Part shown: positions 8,241 through 16,124 of the stretch, one piece after another
Layout of the letters: each line of letters opens with the position of its first letter
How positions within the stretch are numbered: position 1 is the stretch's first letter
Assembly (NCBI RefSeq): GCF_043194295.1
Contig: NZ_JBAFVK010000004.1
From: Xanthobacter autotrophicus
Lineage (GTDB): Bacteria > Pseudomonadota > Alphaproteobacteria > Rhizobiales > Xanthobacteraceae
Reading direction: 5' to 3' (one strand)
Length of the DNA stretch: 64,000 nt
Translations under genes and position numbers: made by a program
The notes under the pieces: model-generated
The model's input: the letters and a program-made list of their open reading frames with translations, nothing else
Told to the model about the DNA's origin: nothing
Databases searched by the model: none

Positions 8241-8318
8241 TCTTTTGTGGGCCCGTGCCGCGAGCGGGAAAAAACCTCCCGCCTCGCAGAACAAGGCCTG
8301 ACGTCCACAGCGCCCCGG

Positions 8319-8999
8319 TCAGCCGGGCGTGGAGATGGTCACCGTGTCGCCCTCCTGGACGAAGCGGATGGCGATGGCGCAATCGCGGGCCAGCATGCCG
8401 GCATAAAAGGGCTGCACCGAATGGGCATCGAGCCCGCCCTCGGGGGCGGTGCCGTCCACCAGAGCCTGGAGCCCCTCCGGAATACGCGCCTTCTCGCCGG
8501 TGGAGGCCAGCACGAAGCCGGTGGCATCGCCCTCCCCCGCCGCCGAGATGCGGATGACGCCGCCGCGCGGAATGGTGGTACCGGCCAGCAGCACCAGATT
8601 GAGCAACAGCTTGACGCGATTCTTGGGCAGCAGCTCCCGCGGCAGGGACCATTCCACCCGGGTGCGGCCGTCCTCGATCACGGGACGCACCACCTGCTCC
8701 GCGTCGCCGAGATCAAGCCGCGCCCCGGCGGAACCGGCCGCTCCGAAGGCAAGGCGGGTGAACTGGAGCCGGGCGGACGCCTGCCGCGCGCTCTTGGCAA
8801 TGAGGTCGAGGGCGACATCGCGCATGTCCGCGGCATCCTCATCCTCCAGCACCTCGAGGCCGTTGACGATGGCGCCCACCGGGCTGATCACGTCGTGGCA
8901 CACCCGCGAGCACAACAGCGCCCCGAGATCGAGCGCGGAAACGGCCAGCGTCACGGCGGGGGCGGCGGGCTTTTCGGTTGCGGGCTTTTCGGTGGACAT
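8319..8999 (-). CDS. chpT: Histidine phosphotransferase ChpT
   Basis: This 226-residue protein carries phosphate from the hybrid kinase CckA to CtrA (and CpdR) in the alphaproteobacterial cell-cycle relay. The dimerisation/phosphotransfer helix reads LGALLCSRVCHDVISPVGAI, with phospho-accepting His35; the rest is a degenerate HATPase-like fold (LPKNRVKLLLNLVLLA, FVLASTGEKARIP). Family length is about 210-250. The N-terminus has a KPA-rich tail. It is convergent with ctrA, separated by one terminator, and divergent from cysQ. Confidence 0.93.
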   Translation of the reverse strand: MSTEKPATEKPAAPAVTLAVSALDLGALLCSRVCHDVISPVGAIVNGLEVLEDEDAADMRDVALDLIAKSARQASARLQFTRLAFGAAGSAGARLDLGDAEQVVRPVIEDGRTRVEWSLPRELLPKNRVKLLLNLVLLAGTTIPRGGVIRISAAGEGDATGFVLASTGEKARIPEGLQALVDGTAPEGGLDAHSVQPFYAGMLARDCAIAIRFVQEGDTVTISTPG

Positions 9000-9254
9000 G
9001 GCGTCTCCCGGACGGCGACGGCGGGCGGCTCAATGCGGCTCCGCCGGACCGCGCCCGAATCCGTCTGGATCAAAGTCGGTCCAGTTACACCGCCGGCACA
9101 CGGCGCCACAAGCGCCGCCGACCTGCCCGCCGACCTGCCGCCAGCTTGCCGCCAGCTTGCCGCACCGCACCAACAATGATTCAAGCCTTTCATCGACACG
9201 GACAGCGCGCAGGGCTAGAGACTGCGTCCTCGAATCTCGAAAAAGCCCCCCGCC
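9000..9254. other. chpT-cysQ divergent gap with short tandem repeats
   Basis: This 255-base gap contains the two promoters. An 11-base unit GCCGCCAGCTT is repeated directly at 9137-9147 and 9148-9158, preceded by two copies of ACCTGCC. No small gene is evident. Confidence 0.4.
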
Positions 9255-10097
9255 ATGATCTTGCCCGTGCCCCGCGCGCCCGCCCCCACTGATGCCGCCA
9301 TGCTGGCGTGCCTTGCGGAGGTGGCGCTGGCGGCCGGTGTCGTCATCCGCCGCATCGAGGCCGAAGGCATCACCCATCGGCAGAAATCCGACCGGAGCCC
9401 GGTCACGGAGGCGGATCACGCGGCTGAAGCCATCATCTTCGCTGCCCTTACCCGCCTCATGCCCGGCGTGCCGGTGGTGGCGGAGGAGGCCACAGCGGCC
9501 GGCGCCGAGGTCATCTGCGGCAACCGCTTCGTGCTGGTCGATCCCCTCGACGGCACCCGCGAGTTCATCTCCGGCAATGGCGAGTACACCGTGAATATCG
9601 CGGTGGTGGAGGACGGCGCCCCGGTGCTCGGCGTGGTCTATGCGCCGGCCCGCGCCTTGCTGTTCGCCGGGCGGCCGGGCTCTGCGTTCCGGGCCATCCG
9701 CGCACCTGGCGACCGCGTCAACGCGCAGGACTGGACCCCCATCGCCTGCCGGAAAGTGCCGGACGGCCCCCTCGTGGTCGCCGAAAGCCGCTCCCACGGT
9801 GATCCCGCCACCGACGCCCTCATCGCCCGCCACCAGGTGGCCGAGCGCATTCCGGCGGGATCGGCTCTGAAGTTCGGCCTCATTGCCGAGGGCAAGGCGG
9901 ATTTCTATCCCCGCCTCGGGCCGGTGATGGAATGGGACAGCGCGGCCGGACACGCCCTCGTCACAGCGGCGGGCGGCAGCGTCACCCGGCCGGACGGTCG
10001 CCCCCTGACCTATGGTCACTCCGAGATCGGCTACACGGTCAACGGCTTCGTCGCCTGGGGCGCCGGCGGACCGCAAGACACGGGATCGGCGGATTAA
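9255..10097 (+). CDS. cysQ: 3'(2'),5'-bisphosphate nucleotidase CysQ
   Basis: This 280-residue member of the inositol monophosphatase superfamily has the metal-binding motifs of CysQ: VVAEEAT (about residue 75), VDPLDGTREFISGNGEYTVN (about 95-114) and EWDSAAGHALVTAAGG (about 225-240). It dephosphorylates 3'-phosphoadenosine 5'-phosphate, the by-product of sulfate assimilation, in the cytoplasm. The serine acetyltransferase gene cysE lies elsewhere in this window. The ATG at 9255 has only a weak ribosome site; an internal ATG at 9300 is an alternative start. Confidence 0.92.
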   Translation: MILPVPRAPAPTDAAMLACLAEVALAAGVVIRRIEAEGITHRQKSDRSPVTEADHAAEAIIFAALTRLMPGVPVVAEEATAAGAEVICGNRFVLVDPLDGTREFISGNGEYTVNIAVVEDGAPVLGVVYAPARALLFAGRPGSAFRAIRAPGDRVNAQDWTPIACRKVPDGPLVVAESRSHGDPATDALIARHQVAERIPAGSALKFGLIAEGKADFYPRLGPVMEWDSAAGHALVTAAGGSVTRPDGRPLTYGHSEIGYTVNGFVAWGAGGPQDTGSAD

Positions 10098-10300
10098 CCC
10101 ACCGATAATTCCGGATCCCGCATGGTGATTTTCAGGTAACGCCCGACTGTCGACGCGCGACCGACGTTCCCGCGTCATACTCCTCGCCATAATTTGAGCG
10201 ATTCGGGCGGTCGCCATAGACACTCAAGGTGACACCGAGCCGGTTGACGTTGCCCCAGTTGAAGCGGCCCCCATCATCGAAGCCCACTGCGAGATCCCCC

Positions 10301-10948
10301 ATGCGCTTCTCTTCGAGCTTCCTCACGACCGCCCGCGCCCTGCCGCAGACGCTGCGGCGCCAGATGGGGCGTCAGGTCACGCGCCATCTCGGCGGCCTCG
10401 TGGTCGCCCTCGCCGCGCTCGGAGCCGCGGTGCCCGCGAGCGCCCAGGGCCAGGGGCCGACGCCGCAGACCTATTCCACCAACGAACTGGTCAGCAAGGG
10501 CCACTCCTTCTTCGGCAGCGTCTCGCGCGGGCTGGCGCTCAGCATCGAGAAGGCGGTGGGTCAGTGGGGCCAGCCCAACGGCTACATCCTCGGCCAGGAA
10601 GGCTCCGGCGCCTTCGTCGGCGGCCTGCGCTATGGCGAGGGCGTGCTCTATACCCGCAATGCCGGTGATCTGAAGGTCTACTGGCAGGGTCCCTCGGTGG
10701 GCTGGGACTTCGGCGGCGACGGCGCCCGCACCATGGTGCTTGTCTATAACCTGCGGAGCGTGGACGACATCTTCCGCCGCTTCGGGGGCATCTCCGGCTC
10801 GGCCTATGTGGTGGCGGGCTTCGGCATGACCGCACTGGGGGCCGACGGCATCGTGGTGGTTCCGATCCGCTCAGGCGTGGGCGTGCGCCTCGGCGCCAAC
10901 CTCGGCTACCTGAAGTTCACCCCCAACCCCACCTGGAACCCCTTCTGA
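10301..10948 (+). CDS. eipA: EipA-like periplasmic protein (DUF1134)
   Basis: This 215-residue protein has a long signal region (residues 1-49, hydrophobic core GGLVVALAALGAAVPASA) and a DUF1134 domain: VSRGLALSIEKAVGQWGQPNGY, GGLRYGEGVLYT, VYWQGPSVGWDFGGDG and GVVPIRSGVGVRLGANLGY-type sequence. EipA was described in Brucella as a small periplasmic protein required for envelope integrity and virulence; its mechanism is not settled. The ATG at 10301 is chosen because the upstream extension lacks protein-like features and a GAGAT ribosome site precedes the start. It is followed by the coiled-coil gene on the same strand after a 245-base gap. Confidence 0.88.
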   Translation: MRFSSSFLTTARALPQTLRRQMGRQVTRHLGGLVVALAALGAAVPASAQGQGPTPQTYSTNELVSKGHSFFGSVSRGLALSIEKAVGQWGQPNGYILGQEGSGAFVGGLRYGEGVLYTRNAGDLKVYWQGPSVGWDFGGDGARTMVLVYNLRSVDDIFRRFGGISGSAYVVAGFGMTALGADGIVVVPIRSGVGVRLGANLGYLKFTPNPTWNPF

Positions 10949-11193
10949 GGGCTTCCGGTTCGGAGCGGCGAGCGCACGCCGTCGACGTTCCGGAATGAAA
11001 GGGGTGCGTCGCCGCTGGCACGCTGCGGCGCGTCGTGGCATGAATGAACACAGGTTCCAGGACGGCGCGCTGTGGACGCATTCCACTACCGCCCGCCCGA
11101 CGGAACGGCAGACGAGGCGTGTGACGGCCCCTCCCACTCGCGACAGCGAAACGGGTTCGCCGGGCCGGCTCCAGGGGAAGGGCGAGTGCGCGC

Positions 11194-12507
11194 GTGATCG
11201 AGCAGATCATGTATTTCACCTTGGGCGTGCTGATTGCGACGCTCATAGCTCTGCTCGTGCTGCCGGCGGTCTGGCACCGGGCGGTCCGGCTCACCACCAA
11301 GCGAGTGGAAGCCGCCGTGCCCATCTCGATCTTCGAGGTGCAGGCCGACAAGGACCAGCAGCGCGCCTTCTTCGCCCTCAACCAACGCCGGCTGGAACTC
11401 CAGACCGATGCCATGCGCGAAACCATCACCGCGCATGCCGCCACCCTCGAGACCCAGCGCCAGCGTACTTTCGCGCTTGAGACCGAGCTGAAGGCGCTTC
11501 AAGCCCAGTACCATCTCGCCACGGCCACCGGCGCCGAACGCGACGTGCTGCTGGGCGAGATCCAGGACCAGCTGGCCGACCGCACCGCGACGGTCGCCCG
11601 GCTGGAGGAGGAGCTTGCCGCGCGGACCTCGGCGCTCGCGGCCCTGGAGGCGACCCACCGGACCCTTGAGAGCGACGCGCAGGCCCTGGCCGCGACCCTG
11701 GCGACCCGCGAGGCCACGCTGGTGACTGAGCGCGAGCGCATCACCGTGCTGGAGCAGGAGACGACCGACCTGCGCAGCCGCCTCGCCGACACCACGCGCC
11801 GGCTGGAAGAGACCGCCGTGGCGCTGGAAGCCGAACGCACGGCCGCCATCGGGGCCAAGTCTGTGGCGGCGGAAGCCGCGACCAGCCTCTCCACCGACCT
11901 GGCGGAGGTCCAGGCGGCACTCGCCCTCAAGGCTACAGAAAGCGACGCCCGGCGCGAGGCCGTCGCCACGCTGGAGGCGGAGCGCGACCGGCTGGCTGGG
12001 CTGCTCGCCATCGCCGAGCGCGACCTCGACGCCAACCGCGCCGTCGTCCACGCCTTCGAGCAGCGCCGCGCCAGCGAATTTGTCGCCGCCGAGGTGGAAA
12101 ACCGCCGCCTCGCCGACACGTTGCACATGCTCAAGGCCGACCATGCGCTGATGGAAGAGGCGATCCAGCGCACATCCCGCGATGCCGGCATCCAAACGGA
12201 AGTCGAAGCCGCGCCGACGCTCTCGCCCGAGGGGCTCAATGCCCTGCGCGATGGCGTCACGGAGGTGGCGGCCAAGCTCGCGGCCCTGACTGCCAAGCTG
12301 GAAGGGTCCGGCTCGTCAGTGCGCAAGCTGGTGGCCGAAGACGCGACGGGGGAACTGGCCGCGCGAATCCGCACCCTGCTGGATCAGGAAACGCTCCCGG
12401 ACGACGACGCCTCGCACGACGCCGAGTTGGCGCCCGACACTTCCGCCACCGAAGTCGCGGCGGCCAAGCGCAGCGCCTCGAAGCGAGGCCGCGCCGTCGC
12501 CGGCTGA
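11194..12507 (+). CDS. Membrane-anchored coiled-coil protein of unknown function
   Basis: This encodes 437 residues. It begins with one membrane segment (IMYFTLGVLIATLIALLVLP, residues 5-24). Then comes a basic stretch and a long, almost unbroken coiled coil (about residues 50-330) rich in Ala, Glu, Leu and Arg, and an acidic/basic tail. GTG at 11194 is the start, with AGGGGAAGG about 13 bases upstream. Similar proteins starting MIEQIMYF are widespread in Hyphomicrobiales as hypothetical proteins. The topology suggests a cytoplasmic scaffold tethered to the inner membrane. No catalytic motif is visible. Confidence 0.8.
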   Translation: MIEQIMYFTLGVLIATLIALLVLPAVWHRAVRLTTKRVEAAVPISIFEVQADKDQQRAFFALNQRRLELQTDAMRETITAHAATLETQRQRTFALETELKALQAQYHLATATGAERDVLLGEIQDQLADRTATVARLEEELAARTSALAALEATHRTLESDAQALAATLATREATLVTERERITVLEQETTDLRSRLADTTRRLEETAVALEAERTAAIGAKSVAAEAATSLSTDLAEVQAALALKATESDARREAVATLEAERDRLAGLLAIAERDLDANRAVVHAFEQRRASEFVAAEVENRRLADTLHMLKADHALMEEAIQRTSRDAGIQTEVEAAPTLSPEGLNALRDGVTEVAAKLAALTAKLEGSGSSVRKLVAEDATGELAARIRTLLDQETLPDDDASHDAELAPDTSATEVAAAKRSASKRGRAVAG

Positions 12508-12622
12508 CCGCCCGCACTGTTCCAACCAAGGTTGAAGACGGCCAGCCTCGGAAGAGCGGCCCGCGTGAGAGTCCACCTCGCCGCAAAGGCGGAGCATGGC
12601 TGCGAAGCCGGCGCATGGCGCT

Positions 12623-13357
12623 CTATCGCGACGCCATCTCCAGCTCGGACAGGCGCGCCCGCATGTCGCGGGACAGATCGGGGAAGCGCGCAGGCTCGAC
12701 GAAATCGGCCTCACGATAGGGCGGCCCCTTGCGGCCGCCAGTGAAGACCCGGCTGCCTTCCTCGGTCATCACCACGTCGCCGCGCCGGAGCGTCGGGTCG
12801 TTCATCACGTCGATCCGGTTCAGACCGCCAATGCGGCTTCCCTCCGTGCAGGTGCAGCCCTCCACCAGGCGCTGGCGATAGACGAAGGCGTTGGGCAGTT
12901 CCGAATAGGCCTTCCCGGCACGGGAAACGGCCGCGTCGATACCCTTGGTGCTGTCGGACGAAGTATAGATGGCCATCGTCGCCGCCGGGCAGAAGGCGTT
13001 GCACTGGGCGAGCGCGCCACCCTCCTCCCCCGCCTTGCCCTGGAGCGGGAAGTAACGGCCGTCACAAGTGCGCACGCAATAGGCCACGCCCGCCCCCCAG
13101 CTTGCACCGGAGGACCCCGAGCCGCGCACACGCGGCGTTATGACGATACGCGGCCGTTCCGGCGTTTCGTGCACATGGGGGCGCAGGCCGCCGAACAGCA
13201 ACGAGAAGAAGTTTCCAGGAGACGCCCGGGGAGCCCCCTGCGGCGCGAACGGAAAAAGTCCACCCCGGGATTGCGCGCGCGCCTCACCGCCCGAGGTCAC
13301 GGCCAGAAGCAGAGCTGATGCGAGGAGAAGGGCACACCCTACCGCCCGACGCCCCAT
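12623..13357 (-). CDS. DUF2865 domain-containing exported protein
   Basis: This 244-residue protein has a signal peptide (MGRRAVGCALLLASALLLAV, cleavage near ARA-Q) and a cysteine-bearing DUF2865 domain: YCVRTCDGRYFPL, QCNAFCPAATMAIY and VEGCTCT. A C-terminal segment follows (GDVVMTEEGSRVFTGG). The paired cysteines suggest disulfides in the periplasm. The function is unknown. ATG at 13357 was chosen because it gives the signal peptide; the frame is open 33 codons further upstream. Confidence 0.87.
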   Translation of the reverse strand: MGRRAVGCALLLASALLLAVTSGGEARAQSRGGLFPFAPQGAPRASPGNFFSLLFGGLRPHVHETPERPRIVITPRVRGSGSSGASWGAGVAYCVRTCDGRYFPLQGKAGEEGGALAQCNAFCPAATMAIYTSSDSTKGIDAAVSRAGKAYSELPNAFVYRQRLVEGCTCTEGSRIGGLNRIDVMNDPTLRRGDVVMTEEGSRVFTGGRKGPPYREADFVEPARFPDLSRDMRARLSELEMASR

Positions 13358-13525
13358 TAGGGCCGCGCCATTCCCATGTCGTCCCAAGATCAGCCTCCCA
13401 CGTCCGCTGCCCCGCTCAACACGGACATCGTCAGCTCCAAGATCCGGCCAAACCATACCGATCCCGCGTCCGTGAAGCGGGCGCGGTCACGGGTCCGGAA
13501 AAATGGATCATATGCAGGCAAGGTG

Positions 13526-13684
13526 TCAGGCGAACGCGGAAACCGTATGCAACGGTCGCGGCACCACTGTGGGATGCTCCTGCGGATGAGTCAGGAACGC
13601 CAGCGTCGGTGTCGCCAGCAAAACTGCGGCGAACAGCATAGCCACGAGAGAAATCAGAACTGAACCATGAGCCAAGCCAGGCAT
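13526..13684 (-). CDS. Small membrane peptide (52 residues) behind a CtrA box
   Basis: A short open frame from the ATG at 13684 to a TGA at 13526-13528. It encodes 52 residues starting MPGLAHGSVLISLVAMLFAA, with one membrane segment at about residues 8-30 and a short proline-rich tail with three histidines. AAGGGGAG ends 7 bases before the ATG, a good ribosome site. A full-consensus CtrA box lies 62 bases upstream of the ATG. I do not recognise a family. The clean ribosome site and membrane segment support a real gene, but conservation would have to confirm it. Confidence 0.55.
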   Translation of the reverse strand: MPGLAHGSVLISLVAMLFAAVLLATPTLAFLTHPQEHPTVVPRPLHTVSAFA

Positions 13685-13745
13685 GGCAGGACTCCCCTTC
13701 TTCCCCAGATCCTCGGCCTTCGGTCCGCCGCGCCGTTGCCGATCT

Positions 13746-13760
13746 TTAAGATAACGTTAA
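13746..13760 (-). promoter_or_regulatory. Full-consensus CtrA box (TTAA-N7-TTAA)
   Basis: TTAA at 13746-13749 and TTAA at 13757-13760 are separated by exactly seven bases (GATAACG), the consensus for phosphorylated CtrA. It lies between the 3' end of the 99-residue gene and the start of the 52-residue gene, both on the minus strand, so the small membrane gene is the likely target. TTAA is rare in such GC-rich DNA. Confidence 0.65.
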
Positions 13761-13849
13761 AAGCTTGCCTGTGGCTCCAGTGTCACAGTTCACGTTCTCG
13801 CGAGTATGGTTGCAATGCAGAAAATCTGCACTCTGATACCATCTGAGAG

Positions 13850-14149
13850 CTACCGACACACCTGCTGCCAGTGTGACTGGCCCTGAGGGCCGATTCGGCG
13901 AGTCCAGAAGCAGTTCGGGCGCGGCGGCGGACCCCAGCTTTGGGCATAGACCGGCACGCGCACGTTTGACCGGGGCCGCCACACGCACCGACCATAGGTA
14001 CACACCCAGCGCACCTGCTGGGGCGCCGCTTCGGGCGGCTGGGCGGCGAGCGCCGGTCCAGGATTCAGAAGGGACGTCGCGTGAGCGCCGCCTGCTGCGA
14101 GAAGGACGGCACCGGCGCCCAGGGACAGCGCAATCAGCATGCTCTTCAT
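13850..14149 (-). CDS. Small exported protein of unknown function
   Basis: This 99-residue protein has a clear signal peptide (MKSMLIALSLGAGAVLLAAG, cleavage near AHA-T) and a mature part with a Pro/Gln linker and a Cys/Trp/Arg-rich C-terminus (VCTYGRCVWRP, NCFWTRRIGPQG, Cys near the end). The four cysteines could form two disulfides in the periplasm. GAGGGGTG about 5 bases before the ATG decides the start. Similar small secreted proteins with a CxxGRCxWRP motif occur in Hyphomicrobiales; none has a known role to my knowledge. Confidence 0.72.
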   Translation of the reverse strand: MKSMLIALSLGAGAVLLAAGGAHATSLLNPGPALAAQPPEAAPQQVRWVCTYGRCVWRPRSNVRVPVYAQSWGPPPRPNCFWTRRIGPQGQSHWQQVCR

Positions 14150-14429
14150 GGATCACCCCTCATGCCGGCACCCCGGCCCCGATGGATATGGCGTAACTGG
14201 AAATACCACGTGGCTCCCGCCGTGCGACCGCCGCGTCCCAACAGGACGCGCCTCAGACAGCCCGGTCGAAAATGCCATCGGCACCGTCTGTGCCCGTCTA
14301 CCGCTGTCGGCCCGAAACGCAAGAACCGCCGCGCGTCGCTCAGGGCGCACTGAGAGCCGGCGCTGCGCTGCGGCACTGCGGCAACACAGCCGCCTTGCGC
14401 GGCGGCGCCCATCCCCCTGATATGGCCCC

Positions 14430-15359
14430 ATGATCGACAAACTCGAATATCTGATCGCTCTTGCCCGGGAACGCCACTTCGGCCGCGCCGCCGAAGCCTG
14501 CGGGGTGACACAGCCCACCCTTTCCGCCGGAATCAAGCAACTGGAGGAAACGCTGGGCGTGCTGCTGGTGCAGCGCGGCTCGCGCTTCATGGGCTTCACA
14601 CCTGAGGGCGAGCGGACGCTGGAATGGGCGCGACGGATCGTGGCCGATTCGCGGGCCATGCGGCAGGACATCGATGCGCTCAAGCGCGGCCTTGCCGGCC
14701 CGCTGCGCATCGCCGCCATCCCCACCGCTTTGCCCATGGTGGCGGCGCTGACCACCCCGTTCCGCGCCCGACACCCGGACGTGCGCTTCACGGTGATTTC
14801 CCGCACCTCCATCGAGATTTTGAACCATCTCGAAAACCTGGAGATCGACGCCGGCCTCACCTATCTGGACAACGAGCCGCTGGGCCGGGTGAACACCGTG
14901 CCGCTCTATCGCGAGCGCTACCGGCTCGTCACCTCGCCCCAATCCCGTTATGGGGAGCGCGATGCCGTGACCTGGGCGGAGGTGGCCGAGCTTCAGCTCG
15001 CCCTGCTCACCCCCGACATGCAGAACCGGCGCATTGTGGACAATCTCCTGGCCGCCGCCGGCGCCAGCCACAAGCCGACGCTCGAATCCAATTCCATGAT
15101 CGTGCTGTTCACCCACGTGCGCACCGGCCTGTGGGCGAGCGTGATGCCGGCCATGCTGGCGGATTCGCTGGGGCTCACCTCGGTGGTGCGGTCCATTCCC
15201 ATCGTGGAGCCGGACATCTCCCACTCCATCGGCCTGGTGGTGCCCCACCGCGAGCCGACCACGCCCATCACCGCCGCCCTGGTGGCGGAAGCGCGGCGCA
15301 TCGCGCCCAAGCTGGAGCAGAGTGGCATCGCCGATCCGGCCATTGCTGCAATGCAATAA
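14430..15359 (+). CDS. fdsR: LysR-family regulator next to the formate dehydrogenase operon
   Basis: This 309-residue LysR-type regulator has an N-terminal winged helix (HFGRAAEACGVTQPTLSAGI, residues about 16-35) and a two-lobed effector-binding domain (GPLRIAAIPTALPMV from about residue 90). It lies directly upstream of and codirectional with fdsGBA, the position of FdsR in other bacteria, where it controls formate dehydrogenase expression. The assignment as fdsR rests mainly on position. A GATGTT-N7-AACATC dyad in the 270-base gap before fdsG is a candidate binding site. Confidence 0.8.
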   Translation: MIDKLEYLIALARERHFGRAAEACGVTQPTLSAGIKQLEETLGVLLVQRGSRFMGFTPEGERTLEWARRIVADSRAMRQDIDALKRGLAGPLRIAAIPTALPMVAALTTPFRARHPDVRFTVISRTSIEILNHLENLEIDAGLTYLDNEPLGRVNTVPLYRERYRLVTSPQSRYGERDAVTWAEVAELQLALLTPDMQNRRIVDNLLAAAGASHKPTLESNSMIVLFTHVRTGLWASVMPAMLADSLGLTSVVRSIPIVEPDISHSIGLVVPHREPTTPITAALVAEARRIAPKLEQSGIADPAIAAMQ

Positions 15360-15507
15360 AACCAACGGGGCCGACCGCGACGGCGCGGCCCCATGCATAG
15401 AAAAACACGATCAATATACCAAGAACCATCCCAGACAGACGCGATTGACGCACCGCGGACCGTTTCATTTAGACGAAGCGCCACATCTTACCTCCGACTT
15501 TCATAGA

Positions 15508-15526
15508 GATGTTCTATCGCAACATC
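15508..15526. promoter_or_regulatory. Candidate LysR-type operator upstream of fdsG
   Basis: GATGTT and AACATC form a perfect 6-bp inverted repeat with a 7-base spacer, about 104 bases before the fdsG ATG. Its symmetry and place fit a LysR-family site for the adjacent regulator. It does not give an exact T-N11-A spacing, so this is tentative. Nothing else stands out in the 15360-15629 gap. Confidence 0.4.
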
Positions 15527-15629
15527 CCACAGCTGGCTTGATAAGAGGGCCGGCTGTGACACACTTTCCCATAAGCAAGACGAAGCGGCGGCAATGCGCC
15601 CTCACGGCTTTTGGGAAAGCGAGACGTCC

Positions 15630-16124
15630 ATGGCGGTCTATGAGGATTGGAGCACCGAGCGCGCAGCGCAGGTGATCTCGGAGAACCGACATCTCGAAGG
15701 GGCCACCATGCCCATCCTGCACGCCCTGCAGGAGACGTTCGGCTTCGTGCCGGACCCGGCGGTGCCCATGATTGCCGAGAGCCTCAACCTCTCGCGCGCC
15801 GAGGTCTATGGCGTCCTCACCTTCTATCATGACTTCCGGCGCGAGGCGCCGGGACGCCACGTGGTGAAGCTGTGCGCCGCCGAGGCTTGCCAGTCCGTGG
15901 GCGGCAAGGCGCTCGCCCAGTATGCCGAGGAAAAGCTCGGCGTGGACATGGGCTCGACCTCCCCCGACGGCCGGGTGACCCTGGAGCCTATCTATTGCCT
16001 GGGCCTGTGCGCCTGCGCCCCGTCCGCTCTGGTGGACGGCCAGTTGGTCGGCCGCCTCGACCGCGATGCCATCGACGAGATCGCCGACTGCTTCGCCAAC
16101 GGCAAGAGCTTCGGAGACGCCTGA
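15630..16124 (+). CDS. fdsG: NAD-dependent formate dehydrogenase gamma subunit (NuoE-like, 2Fe-2S)
   Basis: This 164-residue NuoE-type subunit carries a [2Fe-2S] cluster through Cys82, Cys87, Cys123 and Cys127 (LCAAEACQSVGG and YCLGLCACAPS). It forms part of the diaphorase module that passes electrons from FdsA to FMN and NAD+. I use the ATG at 15630, giving MAVYEDWSTERAAQVI as in FdsG homologues; the frame is open 12 codons upstream. It overlaps fdsB by one base (TGATG). Cytoplasmic, first gene of the fds operon. Confidence 0.95.
   Translation: MAVYEDWSTERAAQVISENRHLEGATMPILHALQETFGFVPDPAVPMIAESLNLSRAEVYGVLTFYHDFRREAPGRHVVKLCAAEACQSVGGKALAQYAEEKLGVDMGSTSPDGRVTLEPIYCLGLCACAPSALVDGQLVGRLDRDAIDEIADCFANGKSFGDA

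Noticed and set aside
13376..13663. 95-codon plus-strand frame opposite the 52-residue peptide gene
   Set aside because: It has no ribosome site, and its Arg/Ser/Gln-rich product lacks any pattern. The minus-strand peptide has a ribosome site, a membrane segment and an upstream CtrA box.
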